This document shows, one piece after another, positions 44,398 to 56,800 of a DNA stretch of 64,000 bases; within the stretch, counting starts at the first letter, position 1; every line of letters begins with the position of its first letter. Made by a program: the position numbers and the translations under genes. The stretch comes from Gonium pectorale (taxonomy: Eukaryota > Chlorophyta > Chlorophyceae > Chlamydomonadales > Volvocaceae): positions 274,946 through 338,945 of the forward strand of contig LSYV01000057.1 of the NCBI GenBank assembly GCA_001584585.1, in the 5' to 3' direction. The notes beneath the pieces were generated by a model. The model was not told where the DNA came from and searched no databases. It saw only the letters and a list, made by a program, of their open reading frames with translations.

Positions 44398-45537
44398 GGC
44401 AGCTCTCGCCTTCTGAGTTCCGTATGCATACCATTGCTCCGTAGGTTGCGTCTGTTTCTACATGTCCTTCGTTGTCTCACATTTCACACCAGCTGTGTGC
44501 TGACTCTCCCCCCCTCCCCCCCCCCGGTGCCCTGTTTCCTGCTCATCGCCGGTCTGCAGGCTCCCTGGGAGTAGTGGCCGCACCGAACGATGGACCATTC
44601 TGTTGTCTGTCCCTGGCTGAAGTTCAAGAAGCAGCCCGCTAATTCGAAGGTGGCGCAGGAGGGCGCGCACGCGCGCACTCTGCGTTATGAAGGCCCTGAT
44701 GCTTGAAAGCCACGTGGCCAGGAGGGATTCGCCTACTCCCATGTTGGACACTTGCCCCTGTAGCCACCTTGACGCACACGATCAGCGCATGGACTCCTGA
44801 TGAGGCGAGCACAAGCTTGAGTCGTGCAACGTTTTGACGTGTACGGCTGGTGAGCTTTTTGCAGCGCTTGCCCCTTGGTGGCACTCAGGATTGTTGGGTG
44901 CGAAACGTGCTGTAGGGTGCTTTGAGGCATTTTGTAGCGAGCGCTGGTGGGCAAGGGTACCGTTCCCTTGGTCGGTAAGCGAATAATGAGCCTACCTTGT
45001 GTGTCAGCTGGGGCCGAATGTGTGCAACTGTGACGCGCCGGAAGCGCTTGCTGCTGCCTGGTGGGAAGGAGTGGGTCCCGCACTGCAAGGCGCAGTGTCG
45101 CACGGAAACCACACTGATTGCGCCTCGCCGTTGTCGCCTTGATGTATGCACCAGGATTGTCACAAACAGCGGTTTCTCGACAGGATGTTAACTTCAACCA
45201 TGGTCATGGACTGCACGCTGCCGGGTCACCCTGGTTATAGGAGTGGGCCCCCCCAGGGCCGGGTTACCGTGCCCCTGGCTGCCGGAGTTGGGGTGGGCCC
45301 GGCTAGGCCTTGCACATCGCCACTTGCGTATGGGGTAATTCCCTTGTCAACCTCTTCCTCCTCCTGGTACCCCTGTCTCCCTGCCGTACGACCGTACGAC
45401 GGGGTGTGCACGTGCATAGTTGCGTAGCCAGAACGGCTCAGACCATTTGCAGATATGTGGCTGTCGCTCTAGTCGTTGACAAGCACAAGGAGCGCGTGCG
45501 CTCAGCCGGAGCCAAGGCGGATGCTCTGACCGTCGCG
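44398..45537. other. Intergenic, possible 5' exon of the next gene
   Basis: No independent gene seen. The frame of the following gene is open upstream of 45538 to about 45310 without an ATG, and acceptor-like CTCTAG near 45471 suggests the RNA-binding protein gene might have a further 5' exon here. Confidence 0.35.
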
Positions 45538-48023
45538 ATGTCCGCTGACCCAGCGAAGGACGGCTCCAGCAAGCGCAGGCGAACTGATGTGGAGGTGGGG
45601 GCGCCGGCTTCCAAGAAGTCGTTCAATGACGCGTCTCTGGCCGCCGAGCTGGCCCGGGGGCTCAAGTTGCGTGAGCAGCGACGAGCAGAGGTCCGAGCAG
45701 TCTACCTCAACTATGGGACGCTGCTAAAGTGCGAAACTGGGGCGGAAGCGCTCGCCTTTCAGGGCCTTCTTGACTGCGCAAACGGTGAGCGGCTTTGGTG
45801 GCAGTCCCTTGCGTTTTACGTCATTTCACAGAAGTTCTGCACGCTGATCCACTGAGCACTTAAGACCCTTGCCGCCAAACTCCCGCCCTCGCCCCATCAT
45901 CCTCAGGCAGCCTTGGCGCCAGGCGACTTGCAGCCCGCCTGGTCCCTCGCTTCCTGCCGCGCTTCCCATCTCATCTCGAGCAGGCCTACCGGCTGCTTGT
46001 AGCCCTGTACACCTGCGGCGGCGATCCTCCCGGCACGGGCTCATCCCTGCCATCGGACCCGGCGTCCAGCCCCCGAGACTGCCGGCACGATGCCGATCGG
46101 TTGCCCAATGGGCGCAACGCCTCTGCAGCTAGTGGCACAGCATCAGCGCTGCCGGTGGAGGCAAACTGCAAAGCAACTGCTGCTTCCCTAGGTGCCCCGA
46201 GGTCGACAGCCGCTACCGGTGGTTCTGGTGCGGCACGCGGGGACTCTCCTGCGGGACCCGACCTCTGTGACAGCGCTGACTCGTCGCTGCTAGCGGCGCT
46301 GCGGAGAGACGCGCTGCTAGGGCTTGGGAACGTCCTGGAGGTTGCTGTAAAGCAGGCGGAGCGGGGTGTCCCCCTAATCGTCGAGCTGGTGGCCTTCCTG
46401 CTCAGGTAGGGGTAGGGCTTTAGCAGACGCGTGCTCGCAGTCCTTGCCGTGGACATGGGTGCTGTCCCTGGGTGCCAACCCTGCGCCTGCAATGTCCACA
46501 GCCTAGGAAATACCCGCTGATGGAGCCCTCGGCTGGCCGCTGGCCAGGAGATGCCGCATGTGGCAATCTGGTGCGCCTATATGCATTCGCGGAACGCATG
46601 TACTTGCTGTAGATACTCGACGACATGATTTGCACCGCCCCCACAGGCACCTGAGCCAGAGCTTGCTGCCGAGCCACCAACCCGGCTGCAATGGCAACGA
46701 CAAGGGCGCCAGTGGCGGTGCTGTGGGCAGCTCGGCCGCATGGCAGGCAGTGCTGGTATCTGATCCCGACTCGGATACGAGCATTGTGCTGAGCCTCATG
46801 CTGCGTGCCTTCTGCCTCTTTCCGCGGGTGGTCATCGCGGCGTGCCTGCAGCCCTTTCGTCGCCTACAATCTAAGCACGCGCAGGTGGAGTGCCGTGCGG
46901 CTGAGATGCTCCTCGAGCTGCTCCTTGCGGATGGCCCGCTGCCGCCGGCGGTGGCGGCAGCAACGGCGCCGACGCACGCCAATGCGCATCAGCACGCGGA
47001 AGTCGGCGCTGACTCAGGGCGCGACCGGAACGGTAGCCAGGCAGCAATGGCCAACGGCGACGTGGTGAGGAGCGAGAATGTCGCGCTTTTTCTTCTGCGA
47101 TACCTAGTGCTGGTGCTCGGGTATTCGAGCTGATAGGCTTTCTTGCCGTGCGATAGATTTAACGTCGGTGCCCTGTGACCGCTGCAGGCGCGCAACTCTC
47201 CATCGCATGCGGCCGGGCTCGCAGCGGCGGCTGTCCACCTCGCGTCCCGCCCGGCTGGGAGCTCGAGCGGCGGGTGCCTGGCAGAGGTGGTGCTGGTGGC
47301 GCTACCGGACACGCAGGCCTGGTTGCGCCAACTCGCAGCGGCGGTTGCGCACGGTGAGCTGCAAGAGTCGGAAACTGGAGTAGATGTGGAAGGGAAGGCC
47401 GGTCGTGGGCAAGTAACGCTATGCGAGGGGGGGTCTCTTACGCATGAACACATGCACGCAGGTTCCAAACGTGCACAAACTGCGACGTTAGCCAGTACAG
47501 AGGCTTGATCCGAAACCAAGCTGTTGGAAATTCCCTCGGATGTGACAGTCCCGCTGCCTGTGCTCCCCGGCAGGGAAATCATCCGCTTCGCTCTCAACAG
47601 CCGTGTCCGCTCACCTACATCGCATGCTCCAGTTCTGCACGGCGGCGCACCCGGCGCCGCCAGGCTCCGCTTCGGCCGCCGCACTGAAGGCCTCTCCAAA
47701 GGCATCGCCTGGCGGCGCTGGAGCGGGGCCAGCGCCCGACGGCGCTGGCAGCGGGAGCCACGTACTGGCTGGGCAACCATCTTCACGGCATCCCGAGGTT
47801 AAGGTCGAGCACGCGCTGGCGTTGGCCGCGGGCCCTTCGCATTCACTTTTGGGCAGCGAAGACAACAGCCGGTCCGTACCCATGGATCTGGACCACTCTA
47901 TAAGCACCGCGATCAAACAGGAGGTGGGCGTGGCGGCAGCCCACGGCAGCGGCGGTGTGGCAGGGGCAGGCCCGGCCGATACGGCTGCCACCGGGCCAGC
48001 GGATACGGCCGCAACGTCGCCAC

Positions 48024-48054
<31 letters not shown>

Positions 48055-51000
48055 TCTACCGTCGTCGGCTTCTGCCGCAACGGCGGTGCTCGGGGCGGCG
48101 GGGGCCGTGCGTGGCGGCGCAATCTGCCGCGCAGAGGCCTGCTTGTTCCTGAGCGGCCTTCCGCCCGGGCTGGGCGAGGCGGCTGTGATAACGGAGCTTG
48201 GTCGGCTGGGCACTGTGGAGTCTGTCCACCCGGCCGAGCCGCACGCCGCGCCACACCCGCAGTTGAGCGCGGGAGGGAGCTCGGCGCCTGCAATGTTGGG
48301 CGAGGAGGCTTACGTGGTGTTTGCGTCGCTGCGCGACGCGGCGATCTGCTACGAAGCCATTGCGCGCGCGTGTCCGTTCGGCGGTAGCAGGCCCTTGCAC
48401 GTAGAGTTCTGCAGCACTTTCCCGCCAGAAAGCCCCGCTGCGCGCCGCCGCACCGCCGCTATGGCCACCGGCGGCGGCTCCGCCGCCGCCGCCGCGGCGG
48501 CGCTCGCAAGCCAATTCATCTGGGTGTCGTCCGCTGCTGCGTCGGGCTCTGCCGCCGCGGTTGGCGCATCAGCAGTGACGCCGGAGGCGGTGGTTGCGGC
48601 GCTGCAGGAGGCTGCTCTTCCAGTGCCGCAGCAGATCCTGCAGGTCCAGGGCCGGGCGCCGGGCATGCTTCTTCACATGGCCGCAGCCAGCGCGGTCCCG
48701 CAGGTAGTGGCGTGCTTGCAGACGCGCATCGCGCCCCTTCCACCTCCGCCCCCGCCGCCAGCCATGGTGTCCGCGTCCCCAGTCGGTACGCCCATGCACT
48801 CAACGAGCGCCGTGGCCAGCTCGGCAGCGCAGCAACCGCCGCTGCCGCCGCCACCGCCACCACCTCCGCTCGCGGGGCACTACGGCGCACAGAATGCCGC
48901 AGCGGTGCCGCCGTCCCAAGCTGGTGGCAAGGCCGCTGCCGCCGTTCCGTACGACCCCCCGCCGCCCAACTGCAGGACCCTCTGGGTCGGACAGGTCAGT
49001 ACGGTATGCAGCACTAAGGCCTGGCTCTCTAGCCTACTTGAGGATGCATCCAGCTTGAGCATTACTGGGGATGGGCACGACGTGGGCTGTCTGCGCACGT
49101 GGGAAGCAGGCTGCCTGTCTTCTGTTTAAGGGCGGACCTGGCATGGCAATGATCGCGTGATGTCCTGCTTTGCTGCAGCTGCACGAGAGCGTCCGCGACG
49201 AGGAGCTGCTGTCCGCCTGCCGCGCTGCCGGCGGCCAGTTGGTGGGGCATCGCTTCCTGCGCGCCTCGCACTGCGCCTTCGTGGACTTCGCCACCCAGGC
49301 GGGCGCGGAGGCGGCGAAGCGGGCGCTACACTGCATGCGCATGGGGCCGCAGCACCTCCGAGTCGAGTGGAAGGTGCGGAGGGTACGGGTAAAGCAGAGG
49401 GCTGAGGGGGCTTCTTGCTGTGATTGGGGAATGAAACCTGTCAGGCAGGCATGTTAATCCTTAGGAGAGGAGAGGTTGCAAGGAACACGAGCGAATCCCC
49501 CAGACGGAGGACGTTCACGTTGGGTTGGGCTGAGTACAGCCTCGCCCTGCCTTTCCCTTGGTTGCCCGCCTGGTTTCTTAATGGGAACGCACTATTACTT
49601 GCTCGGATATAATCGCAGGGGGAAAGTACTTCTGGTTGGTGGCTTTAACGGAGCCCTTCTTTGATGTACGTTTGTAGGATTCCAACCTGCGGGGGCCGCC
49701 TGGCGGCGTTAGGCATGGGGGCATGATGGCTGCTGGCGGGGTGCCGCCTCTTGGGCCCATGACGCCACATGGCCCGACGCCCGGCGCAGCAGCAGCCGCG
49801 GCTGCGGGATCGCCCGCGATGGCCGGAGGCGCTACAGCCGGCCAGGGCACCGCCGTCGCTGCTGCTTCTAGCGGCCTGCGGGGTCGTGGCCATCTCAGCG
49901 GTCAGCGCGTTGGCGCGGATCGCTGGGCGCCCCTGCCGCCGACCCCTACTCCAGGCAGCAGTGCTGCAGGCGCCGGCGCAACAGGGTCTTCTCAAGCGGC
50001 GCAGCAGCAACAGCAAGGATCCGCGGCGGCAGGGATGATGCACATGAACGCGGCGGTGGCCGCTGCCGTACGCCATGCCCCCATGCTGATGTGCCAACAG
50101 CAGCAGGCGGGGATGCCCCATGGGTCAGGCGTCACACCCATGGGATGCGCGGCCGGGGGCATGATGATGGGCAGCATGGCGCAGGCGTCCCCGGGCTACG
50201 GTCTCCATCCCCACATGCAGACGCCGCTGGGCATGCGTGGCTCGGCTGGCGGCATGGGAATGATGGGCGGCCCCGGGGCTGGCATGATGCTCCAGGGGCA
50301 CCCCGGGCTCCAACAGCAGCAGCCAATGGCGTATGGCACCCCAATGCAGTTGCAACAGCAGCAGGGGCCGGGCGCTGGCGGGCATATCAGCGGGCATCTG
50401 GCGGGAGGGAGCCAGGGCCACTCACTGCCGGGACCGCCGGGGCAGCCTGCGTCTGCGGGGTCGCTGCAGCGCTTCGACTCCGGCGCAGCGGCAGCGGTCG
50501 GGCCTCACTCCAACTCGCCTCCGCAGCCGCCGGACGGCGGGGCTGGTGCCGGGGCTGTGCCGGGCCCGCCGCCCCCACCGTCGCTGGGTGCGCGGCCGTC
50601 CCAGCCGGCCGCGACGACCTGGCAGGGTGGCTTGGCCAAGAGCGGTTCTCACGTCTGCACGCTGCGATGCTGGGGCGGCGGCGGAAGTGCAGCCGGTGAG
50701 TCGCAAGTTGCCAGACTCGGCACAGTGCACGACGGGCACTTCATGCAGTATGCGGGGACTCTTCCAAGCCATCTGCCTGCCTTCTCAACAGGGTGCTTTG
50801 CCAGTTAGGTTCTTATACGTGGCACGCTTGGGCTCTGCAGGGGGCGCGACGCCTGGCGAGCGGGAACCCGTCGGCTGGCCAGGAGTCCTCGACGTCAAGT
50901 TGCGGGTTGACCTCACATACGTGGTCCACTCGCTCTACAGCCACACCGCGCCCCAAGTCAGGTGCGCGAGGTCACAAGTGGTGATTGAGGGCGAACTCAG

Positions 51001-51835
51001 TTGCCTTGGCGTGAAATTGGATGCCCATGTCGCACCAATATCATAGACGTGTTTCTATTGCTAGATTGTCCATCACGCCGTTCTACACCATCCTCGTTGC
51101 GTTATGCAGGGCCATGCGGCGGCTCCTTCCCTGCAACAGCTCTGGTGGTCCTGCCGACGCTTCCGCCGGTCCCAAACTGGCGGATTTTGTGTCGTACCTG
51201 GCGGACAAGAACAGGGCAGGTGAGCGAGGGATGATCCGGGGTATTTCGGCAGGCAACGGGGTTACTGCCACGGAACATAGGAAGAACGGAAGGATCCTAC
51301 ATGGCAGGGTTGCTGCCAAGGCCTACGCATAAATGTTGTTTTGGGCATGTCTGAGCGAGTTAAAGCATGCTCCTTGGATTTTGCTGATGGGATGGATGGC
51401 CGGGGATGGCATGGGCAGCTACATACAGCGCTGATGTGGTGTGGCCGAACGTTTGTACTGCCCCGTTGCGGTTGTACCGCAGGTGTAATCAAGCTCGATG
51501 CCAGTCCCGCAGCCAGCCTGCCGCCGCGGACCTTGTATCTCGTGCCTCCAAGCGAGCAGGTGAGGCGGAGGCAACAAGCTGCCCGAGCGGTAGTAGATAT
51601 TGGCAGCCTCGTGTCTGCAAATGCGCCCGCCGCACCTTGTGGTCGATAAGATGTTTGTTCTGTGCCCGAGACTGCTTGCTAAGTTAGCTGGCTTCACTTC
51701 ACGCTTCAAGAGTGGAAGATGAATAGTAGGCTTCGTCGCGTCTGCCTGCAGGTGTGCGCCGCCCTGGGCGCTGAGTGGACGCCATTGGAGCCATTCTTGT
51801 TGGCGCTGGTGGTGCCCGCCGCGGGAGGCGCGTAG
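45538..51835 (+). CDS. API5-like + three RRM + SPOC protein (Spen/FPA family)
   Basis: Exons: 45538-45784, 45907-46405, 46647-47064, 47188-47353, 47574-48994, 49179-49373, 49678-50695, 50841-50961, 51110-51219, 51483-51559, 51752-51835 (4356 nt, 1451 residues, all phases consistent). Residues about 30-440 resemble the helical-repeat protein API5: VRAVYLNYGTLL, ARRLAARLVPRFLPRFP, RRDALLGLGNVLE. Then come RRM-like domains at about 628-715 (CLFLSGLPPGLGE), 755-830 (diverged) and 911-982 (TLWVGQLHESVRDEEL, AFVDFATQAGAEAAKRAL), a Gly/Gln/Met-rich linker, and a SPOC domain at about 1297-1450 (WQGGLAKSGSHVCTLRC, LDVKLRVDLTYV, FVSYLADKNRAGVIKLD, LYLVPPSEQ). Three RRMs plus SPOC is the layout of FPA, a regulator of poly(A)-site choice; a nuclear role in RNA processing is inferred. 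Poly-proline runs occur between RRMs. The start may lie further upstream. Confidence 0.8.
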
Positions 51836-53868
51836 CAGCGGCCCACAGTCAACCCCCTGCGGCAAGGGGCGCTGGGAAGTCGCAAGGAAGTGATGTTGAA
51901 CTGTTTGGGTGACTTTCTGACCGAGCTGGATGCTGACGTGGCGACATACGCCGTAGATGGCCTCGTGCGAACGGCTGGACGAGCGTCGGCCCCGGCGAAG
52001 TGAGTCGTGTGCACTTCTGTAGGGAAGGTGTACGTAATCTGACTTGGCAGGCTGTCTTTACGTGCACGTGCTGTGTTGGGTCGTCGACCTTGTTAGCAGG
52101 AAAGTAATTAGTGCATAATGCCGCGGTGTAAATGAGTCAGGAGCGCTTTTGTAGTCGATGTATGGCCTGACGGACGGTTTGTACTTTGCTTACGTGGCCT
52201 TCCCCTTTTTCCCGTTTGCCCCAGAGCACTGGTCCGGGCTTGGGTGTTGGCTGCCTATCAGAGCAAGGAGTCACCCTTGCTGGCGGCAGGGACTAACTTT
52301 GTTTATCACGACGCGTGGGCTGCTGCGACGCTGCATATCAAGGGTCGGACATGGTTTCCTGTTGCAGCAGGCGGTTGGCTTCTTTTGCTGTGGAATCCGG
52401 AAGCCACCCGGTGCACGGTGGTGACTGGGATATGAGTGCAGCACACGTGTAAAGCCTGTGTCTAGCGCTCAGAACTTGATGCAGTGCGTGTGATTGTCAT
52501 TGTATGGCACGAGCCGTATCCAGTGTGTGTTACATTGCGTGCACGTGCGCTCAAGCACTCCTGCGTCTAGCACGGATGTACATGCCTGACTACTCAGCAG
52601 CAGACTAGTAGCCCTCACAGGGGCACCCGTGGGTGTCCCCGGCTAAATGGAGACGCAGAAGGTACTAGGCCGTGAGCTATTGCAGCAGTTGGCGACACAT
52701 GATTACAACGCTAGAGCAATGTAAAGTCCGTCTGTGCATCTTGTGTTCCCAATTCGGGCCAACGAGTGCGCAGTGAAGGGAGCATGAAGAAGTCCAGAAG
52801 TTCATATGGGACCAAACTCCAACAGCGCAAAGGGCGTTGGCCCAGTCCAAACCCAGTAACACCCGTATGGGCCACAGAATACCGAGTCCCGAATGTGCCC
52901 CGTACCAGCCCATGCTTCGCTGCTGGGAGTGAGCACGACCTGCCCACGCTGACCTATCCGGCCGCAAAGTGAACAACAAAGGCGGGGTAACGTAACCAAA
53001 CTGCCCACCCTTCAGGAATTGATCCAGACTCATGAGCAGCACTCTACCGAGATGCCAGCGAGGGGTATCGCCTGAATGAAGCATGTAAGGCCGCGTCGGT
53101 CCATGCGGCAGCTCCAAAGCACCTGTAGCGGTTCGCCATCCCCAAGCGCGCCGCAGATACCTCCATTTTCCTCGTCCGATATGCTCCACGGCCGTGTCAG
53201 TGATCCGAATCTGAGGAACACGCACAGTCGCAAAAAAAGTCGCGAAAGCAAACAGTCGTCTTTATGAAGGCATCTCGCCTGGGGTCCTCCCGCCTCGGGC
53301 CTTCGCGCAGCTGGTGAACTTGTGAAGATGCATCTCACTTAAGCAGTAAAACCAGATCACATCAATCCTAGTGCCCACACGCCAAGGCACTTCTTGGTCC
53401 GCTTCCCACAGTACCCTACCGTGCCCATGATAAGCCCAGTACCCACCTCCCGCTCGGAGGGCCCTCAGACGCCGTCCTCACCTTGAGAGCTGCTGAGCCC
53501 AACAAGGTATTGCTGAATCGCGTCAAGGCAGAACCCGCGTTTGGGAGAGCAGAGCGCTGCCGCCGACGTGAGAAGCCTGCACGACACAAACCCCGGCGGC
53601 ACACCGTGCACAAGTCGTGTCGATCTCGCGTCGACAAGTTGTGGCCGGCTGGACACGTGAAAGCTCACCCGCTGGGGAATGATCCTATGTGGATAGGCAC
53701 AGCCCCAGTGGCCTGATGATGGCCCGTCGCTCCGACACCAGCCCACCCTGTACAAGCTGCTACCGCAGGCGCAGCCACACGTAGAAGTGTGCGTGAGCTT
53801 CGGTATAACGCTAAGGACATGGCTGGTGCCAAGGTCGATGGAGTTTGTATGGTGTGTGTTTATCGTTA
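51836..53868. other. Intergenic, no gene seen
   Basis: The first 300 bp are 3' UTR of the RRM-SPOC gene, with TGTAA at 52127-52131. The rest has lower GC and short frames on both strands with no conserved features; it should contain the promoter of the LRR coiled-coil gene. Confidence 0.45.
52127..52131 (+). terminator. Poly(A) signal TGTAA, RRM-SPOC gene
   Basis: TGTAA 292 bp after the stop codon at 51835. Confidence 0.55.
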
Positions 53869-56800
53869 ATGGTGCAGCTTGTGAACGGTCGGGGCGTCTG
53901 CGGAGGTTCACTGCGAGAAGGGCCCCATGGCCCCACAGAAGCAGTATACAGGCAGGATCCAGTTCCGTGGTTCGTCTCGTCGAGCAGCCAGCGGCCGAGT
54001 AGCGTCGCCGCGAAGCTAGACCTAAGAAGCGCTGGAAATGCGTCGACCCTCATCATTGCACAAATGACAGCGCAGGCGACTCTGCTAGACCGTACGTTGG
54101 CGTTGGGGCTGGCGGAGGCGTACCCAGACGTGCATAGCCTAGATTTAAGTGCGAACAATGTAGCAGCAATACTGGACCTTGGTCCACTAAGCGGCTTGCG
54201 TGAGCTACGGTTAGACGACAATGCCTTGACCCGCATCGACGGAGTCGCTGAGCTCCATCACCTGACCCTCCTGAGCGCAAAGAACAATCGCATGTAAGCT
54301 ACCCCGTACGCAACCTAGCGCAACCCGCGCCAAGCCAGTCCTTCCGAAACCCGCTTCGCAGAGCGGACCTGGGTGTCGATGTCACGGGTCTCCAAACCCT
54401 ACGTGTCCTAGACCTCTCTGGCAACCAGCTCGGCCCGGGGCCATGGGTAAGGCAGATGGCTGCTGAGCACTTGAAGCCATCCAGCCCCATTGTTACCAGT
54501 CAGCCCCTGGCGCCCATACTCCCCTGCAGCTGCACCGCCTTTCTCAGCTACCCCGGTTAGTGGACCTTGACATCCGTGGCAACCCTGTCTGCGACCTAGA
54601 GGGTAGCCAACAACTGCTGGTCGCTGCCTTGCCGGGCCTTGAGCGACTCAACGGTGCCGCGCTGCGGCCTGTCGTCACCTCAGCAGTCGCCGTGGGGCAA
54701 CCCTCCGCTGCCGGGAGTCATCCATGGCATCATGTGCACGGCGCTCCAGTCTCTCCGCTGAATACGGCGCTCAAAGCACAGCTGAGCCAGCCGTCCTGGC
54801 AGCAGAGCGGGCTTCGAGTGCCGGATGAGGCCCAGCAGCGAGCTGGGCCTTCACCGCCGATGCATGCCGCGGTGGACACCAAGGCCACGGCAGCAGCTGC
54901 GGTGGCGGCGGAGCGCGAACATGCGCTGCTCCAGGCGCAGCATGAAGCGCAGGTGCAGCATGAGGCGCTTCAGGTGCAGCATGAGGCGCTTCAGGCGCGG
55001 CATGAAGCACTTCAGGCGCGGCATGAAGCGCTTCAATGGGAGCACGGTCAGCTGCTGCAGCGGACGGCTTTGCTGGAAGGTTCCAGGCGCGCAGCTGAGG
55101 TGGGTTCCTGATCCTCACTTGCAGCGTGGAGGCATTTTAAGGACAGGAAGGCGACCTGCCCTCCACTCCCGCCCGCAAACCGTGCTGCCGCTAGCATCCG
55201 AAGGTATCTGCGTCAGCGCCGTTTGCCTGACACGCCCAAGACCCTGTCGGTTCTGCAGGAAGCAAACGCACAGCTGCACCAGGAGCTACAGCGCACCTCA
55301 GAGGAGTCTGCGCGCCATTCGGCGAGCCTGGATCAGCACTTTGCCGCGCTGAGCGGCCTGGCGGCGGAGCGGGACGCCGCCGCCATGCGCGCCGACGCAC
55401 TTGCGGCGCAGCTCCGCAGTGCCGAGGCCAGGGCGCGCGAGGCGGGGCAGGCCGCCGACCGGCTGCACCAAGAGCTGCGCGATACGGAGGCCCGCGAGCG
55501 ACAGCTGCAGGCCGACCTCGCCGCCACACAGGAACTTCTGCTGCATGCGCAACTGTTGGCCACCAGCAGCAGCGCTGCCGGCGGTGGTGCCGGCGAAGGT
55601 GGTGGTGGAGGGGATGCCGCTGCGGAGCGCAGCCCCGGTCCGGCCGGGGCGCCGGGGACAAGCGGCCACAGCTCGAACGCAGCGGTGCTGAGCGCTCTGC
55701 AGCAGCGCGTGGCCGCGCTGCAGCAGGTGGTGCGGATACAGGAGCGGGAACTGCTGCGGTTAGGTGAGGCCGGGCGGGCGGATCGGGGCTTGGATGCGCA
55801 TTGTGAATACAGAAGGCCGCCTTTGCCGGCAAACGTTGCCTATACGGTACCTCGACAAGCCACCGCAAATGGTGTTGGTGATCTTGCAGGAGTAGTGGGC
55901 GCCGCTGACCGCCCTGGGCCCGGTGGTGCCCCAGGTGCCCCGGAGGCGACTCTCTCGCCAGCCGCCTCGCCGGTGAGGACGCCGCCCGGCTCACCGGGCA
56001 GCGGAGACGCCCGCTGGGAGAACCTGCTGCGGCCGTGGCGCGAGCAGGTCACGGCCCTGCACGAGCAGCTGGCGCGCGGCGTGGTGGAGGCTGAGGAGCG
56101 GCGATTGGAGTGGGGCCAGCAGCTGGGCGAGATGAGGGAGCAGTTCAGCCAGGCGCGCACGTTGCTGGAGGTGCGCGCTGCGGGATGCAGGGCCGGGTGG
56201 ATGGAGGAGGAGGCATTATGTGTGCGCACACCGGTACAGAATGGGCCGAGCCCACGGACCGGCGATTCCTTCTATTTCCTGAAATTCACAGTGCGTTACC
56301 CGCAGGTCCTGGAGCAGCGCTCTCGGGAGCAGCGAGCCGAGAATGCGCAGCTCCAGGCGCGCGGCGCACAGCTGGCGACAGAGCTGCAGGCGGAGCGGCA
56401 GCGGGCGGCAGCCCTTGAGCAGCAGCTGGCGGGGCGTGATGCAGCTGCCCAGGTACAGGAGGTGCAGGCCGGCGCTGCTCGTGACCACCTAGGTCCTGGC
56501 GCCGATGCTCGTACGTTGACTTGTGGCGGGGGCAGTGCGTTGTATGCGCGGCTGGCAGCTTCCGAGGCAGCATGTATGGGCTACTGAAGGCCAGCACTGC
56601 GGAGCATCCGTGGCATCCGAAGGTGCATTGCCCTGCCTCCTGCCCCCTTGCCCGGCAGGCGGTGCGGCGCCAGCTCCTAACGTTCAAGGCGCACTCCGAG
56701 CAGCAGATGGCGGCACTGGAGTCCCGGGCCGAGCAGCTCGGCGCCCACGCGACGCGCCTCAGCTATGCCGCCAGCCGGCTCACCTTCGTGCTCCGCCTGG

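Noticed and set aside
52158..52435. Small hydrophobic protein frame at about 52.16-52.43 kb
   Set aside because: It overlaps a second equally open frame, lacks a convincing start context or family match, and lies just past the RRM-SPOC poly(A) signal.
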